From NCBI RefSeq assembly GCF_003416895.1, contig NZ_QVIO01000009.1, positions 186,001-250,000 of the forward strand: a stretch of DNA of 64,000 nt. The letters are read 5' to 3'. This stretch comes from Duganella sp. BJB476. Lineage in GTDB: Bacteria > Pseudomonadota > Gammaproteobacteria > Burkholderiales > Burkholderiaceae_D. Under the pieces are notes generated by a model that was given only the letters and a program-made list of their open reading frames with translations, was not told where the DNA came from and did not search any database. Shown one piece after another: positions 62,980 to 64,000 of the stretch (positions are counted from its first letter, which is position 1; the number at the start of each line of letters is the position of its first letter). Position numbers and translations under genes: made by a program.

Positions 62980-63192
62980 CATCACACCTTCGCGACGGCG
63001 GCGCTGCTGGGCGGCCAGGACTTGCGCGTGGTGGCGTCGGCATTGGGCCATGCCAGCGTGACGACGACCATGGTCTACACGGAGCAGGATGCGCTGGACC
63101 AGATCCGCAGCTGGGAAAGCGAGCGTCCCGGCAGTGTGGCGCAGGTGGCCCCGGCGGGCGACGCTACCCCGACACCAAGCGCATCCTCGTGA
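62980..63192 (+). pseudogene. Integrase C-terminal fragment, copy 3
   Basis: 71 codons read HHTFATAALLGGQDLRVVASALGHASVTTTMVYTEQDALDQIRSW and on to a TGA. They are nearly identical to integrase residues 357-402 and diverge only in the last ~25. The catalytic Tyr is kept, but everything before the first His is missing. The similarity extends past the stop (TCCTCRTGA then ATCAAGA), so the 3' junction of the element is conserved too. Confidence 0.85.
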
Positions 63193-63283
63193 CATATCAA
63201 GAGAGAGAGCAGTTAAAATTGGAGGCAGAGTTAGGCAACGCGTTGACTGCGACACAGTTTAGGTGAATGGATTGGCCGCTATG

Positions 63284-63658
63284 TCAGGCAAGCAATGCTT
63301 CCAATTTGAACCGCTGTGCTGCAACGCTGACTTCCTTCATTCGGCCGTGCCCAGGTAGTATGCATAACTCGACCCTCACCAAACCAACCTTTGCAAGCTG
63401 GTCTACATCGCGTTTGACGGCGCTGCGGTCTCGGTGCAGACGCTCCGAGATGGCCGATATTGAACCAGGTTTCTCCTTAATTGCACGAAACAATGCCAGA
63501 CGTGCGACAGTGAGCAACTTGAGGACGTCCGCCGGGTCTTCGAAGCTGATAACGCTCTCGGTGGGCAGAGGGCGCTTCTGATCGGCCAACTGCGCGATCT
63601 TGCGGCCGCGACTGAAAAACTCGGCCTCGTCGCCGGTTTTGATGATAAGTGTAGTCAT
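63284..63658 (-). CDS. tumA: TumA-type antitoxin (HTH DNA-binding protein)
   Basis: 124 aa. It has an N-terminal IIKTGDEAEFFSRGRKIAQLADQ segment and a winged helix at about 45-110 (VLKLLTVARLALFRAIKEKPGSISAISERLHRDRSAVKRDVDQLAKVGLVRV), as in the HVO_A0114-like regulators that serve as antitoxin for TumE. It overlaps tumE by 4 nt (ATGA), toxin first. It should neutralise the toxin and repress the operon. Confidence 0.8.
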   Translation of the reverse strand: MTTLIIKTGDEAEFFSRGRKIAQLADQKRPLPTESVISFEDPADVLKLLTVARLALFRAIKEKPGSISAISERLHRDRSAVKRDVDQLAKVGLVRVELCILPGHGRMKEVSVAAQRFKLEALLA

Positions 63659-63951
63659 TTTCGCTCCTGCAATGCGGTCCAGTCACGTTCGAAGCTTTCT
63701 TCAATATTGTCGAAAGTCGTGAATTCAATTGGCTCAACTATGCCCAAGTAGTGCCGATGGTGCCCGTCATGAGCATTATCGTAGCCTACGACGCGGCCAT
63801 TGTCTTGCTGGAATATCCGATGGTTAATGTACGCAAGGTTGTAACGGCTAATGTTGCCTTTTGCGTCAGCCCACACCTCCCGTCGAAGTTGCCCATTTCC
63901 GCGTTTCTCTGTAATTACGTGCGATTCGTCAATTATTTTTCTATCAGCCAT
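63655..63951 (-). CDS. tumE: TumE-type toxin (DUF6516)
   Basis: 98 aa. Key features of the family are present: the strand REVWADAKGNISRYNLAYINHRIF, the GRVVGYDNAHDGHHRHYLG block with several His, and a C-terminal helix (FDNIEESFERDWTALQE). TumE/TumA pairs are small plasmid- and chromosome-borne toxin-antitoxin modules, and some have been linked to stabilising plasmids. The ATG at 63951 has only a distant AGGAG. The pair sits at the right edge of the mosaic accessory region. Confidence 0.8.
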   Translation of the reverse strand: MADRKIIDESHVITEKRGNGQLRREVWADAKGNISRYNLAYINHRIFQQDNGRVVGYDNAHDGHHRHYLGIVEPIEFTTFDNIEESFERDWTALQERK

Positions 63952-64000
63952 GATCTAGTATATCACTCCTGATGGCGATGGAAGCAGTGCGCCCCGGCAG

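Overview
The window looks like part of a large plasmid or megaplasmid of a Betaproteobacterium, most likely Oxalobacteraceae (the Massilia/Duganella/Janthinobacterium group). This is inferred from codon and GC style, paired porins, chemoreceptors ending in CheR-type pentapeptides, and plant-pathogen-type effectors. The plasmid assignment rests on a Rep_3-type initiator (41152-42504, minus) among many ~20-bp iterons, a ParA/ParB pair (44691-46331) and six copies of the palindrome TTGGCTCGAGCCAA that look like parS.

Layout. 1-3000: divergent sensor fragment, a porin with a small periplasmic-binding-type protein, and a VirK-like secreted protein. 3250-9302: an RpiR-type regulator divergent from an uptake and hydrolysis operon (carbamoylase-type amidase, M20 hydrolase, SDF symporter, porin). 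9536-28261: a virulence-type block with a YopJ-family acetyltransferase (triad H167/D190/C240), two large paralogous effector-like proteins (1499 and 1307 aa) and a protein made of seven 58-aa repeats. Mixed in are an alginate-lyase-like lipoprotein, a propeller-GGDEF enzyme and a chemoreceptor. No type III secretion apparatus is in the window. 28523-37034: TonB receptor plus acyltransferase-like membrane protein, a second chemoreceptor, a frameshifted solute-binding protein, and several small genes in an AT-richer stretch.

37-46 kb is the maintenance core: an AbiEi/AbiEii-type toxin-antitoxin pair with palindromic operators, a tyrosine-recombinase-like protein that has lost most catalytic residues, rep, the iteron origin with a DnaA box, a MITE-like IS5 relic, and parAB. 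46.3-47.9 kb carries five parS-like sites and no convincing gene.

48-63.9 kb is a mosaic accessory region: broken IS256, IS3 and IS110 pieces, an H-NS-like protein lacking its DNA-binding half, and a HEPN-motif protein with a replaced C-terminus. Next comes a coiled-coil protein/tyrosine integrase pair, followed by defence-type genes: a Mrr-nuclease/STAND NTPase, a DUF4238 protein, a membrane protein and an Abi-like HEPN protein. Two further fragments of the same integrase 3' end occur at 60.0 and 63.0 kb, so the defence cargo sits between repeated integrase ends, as if built by serial insertion. The window ends with a TumE/TumA-type toxin-antitoxin pair.
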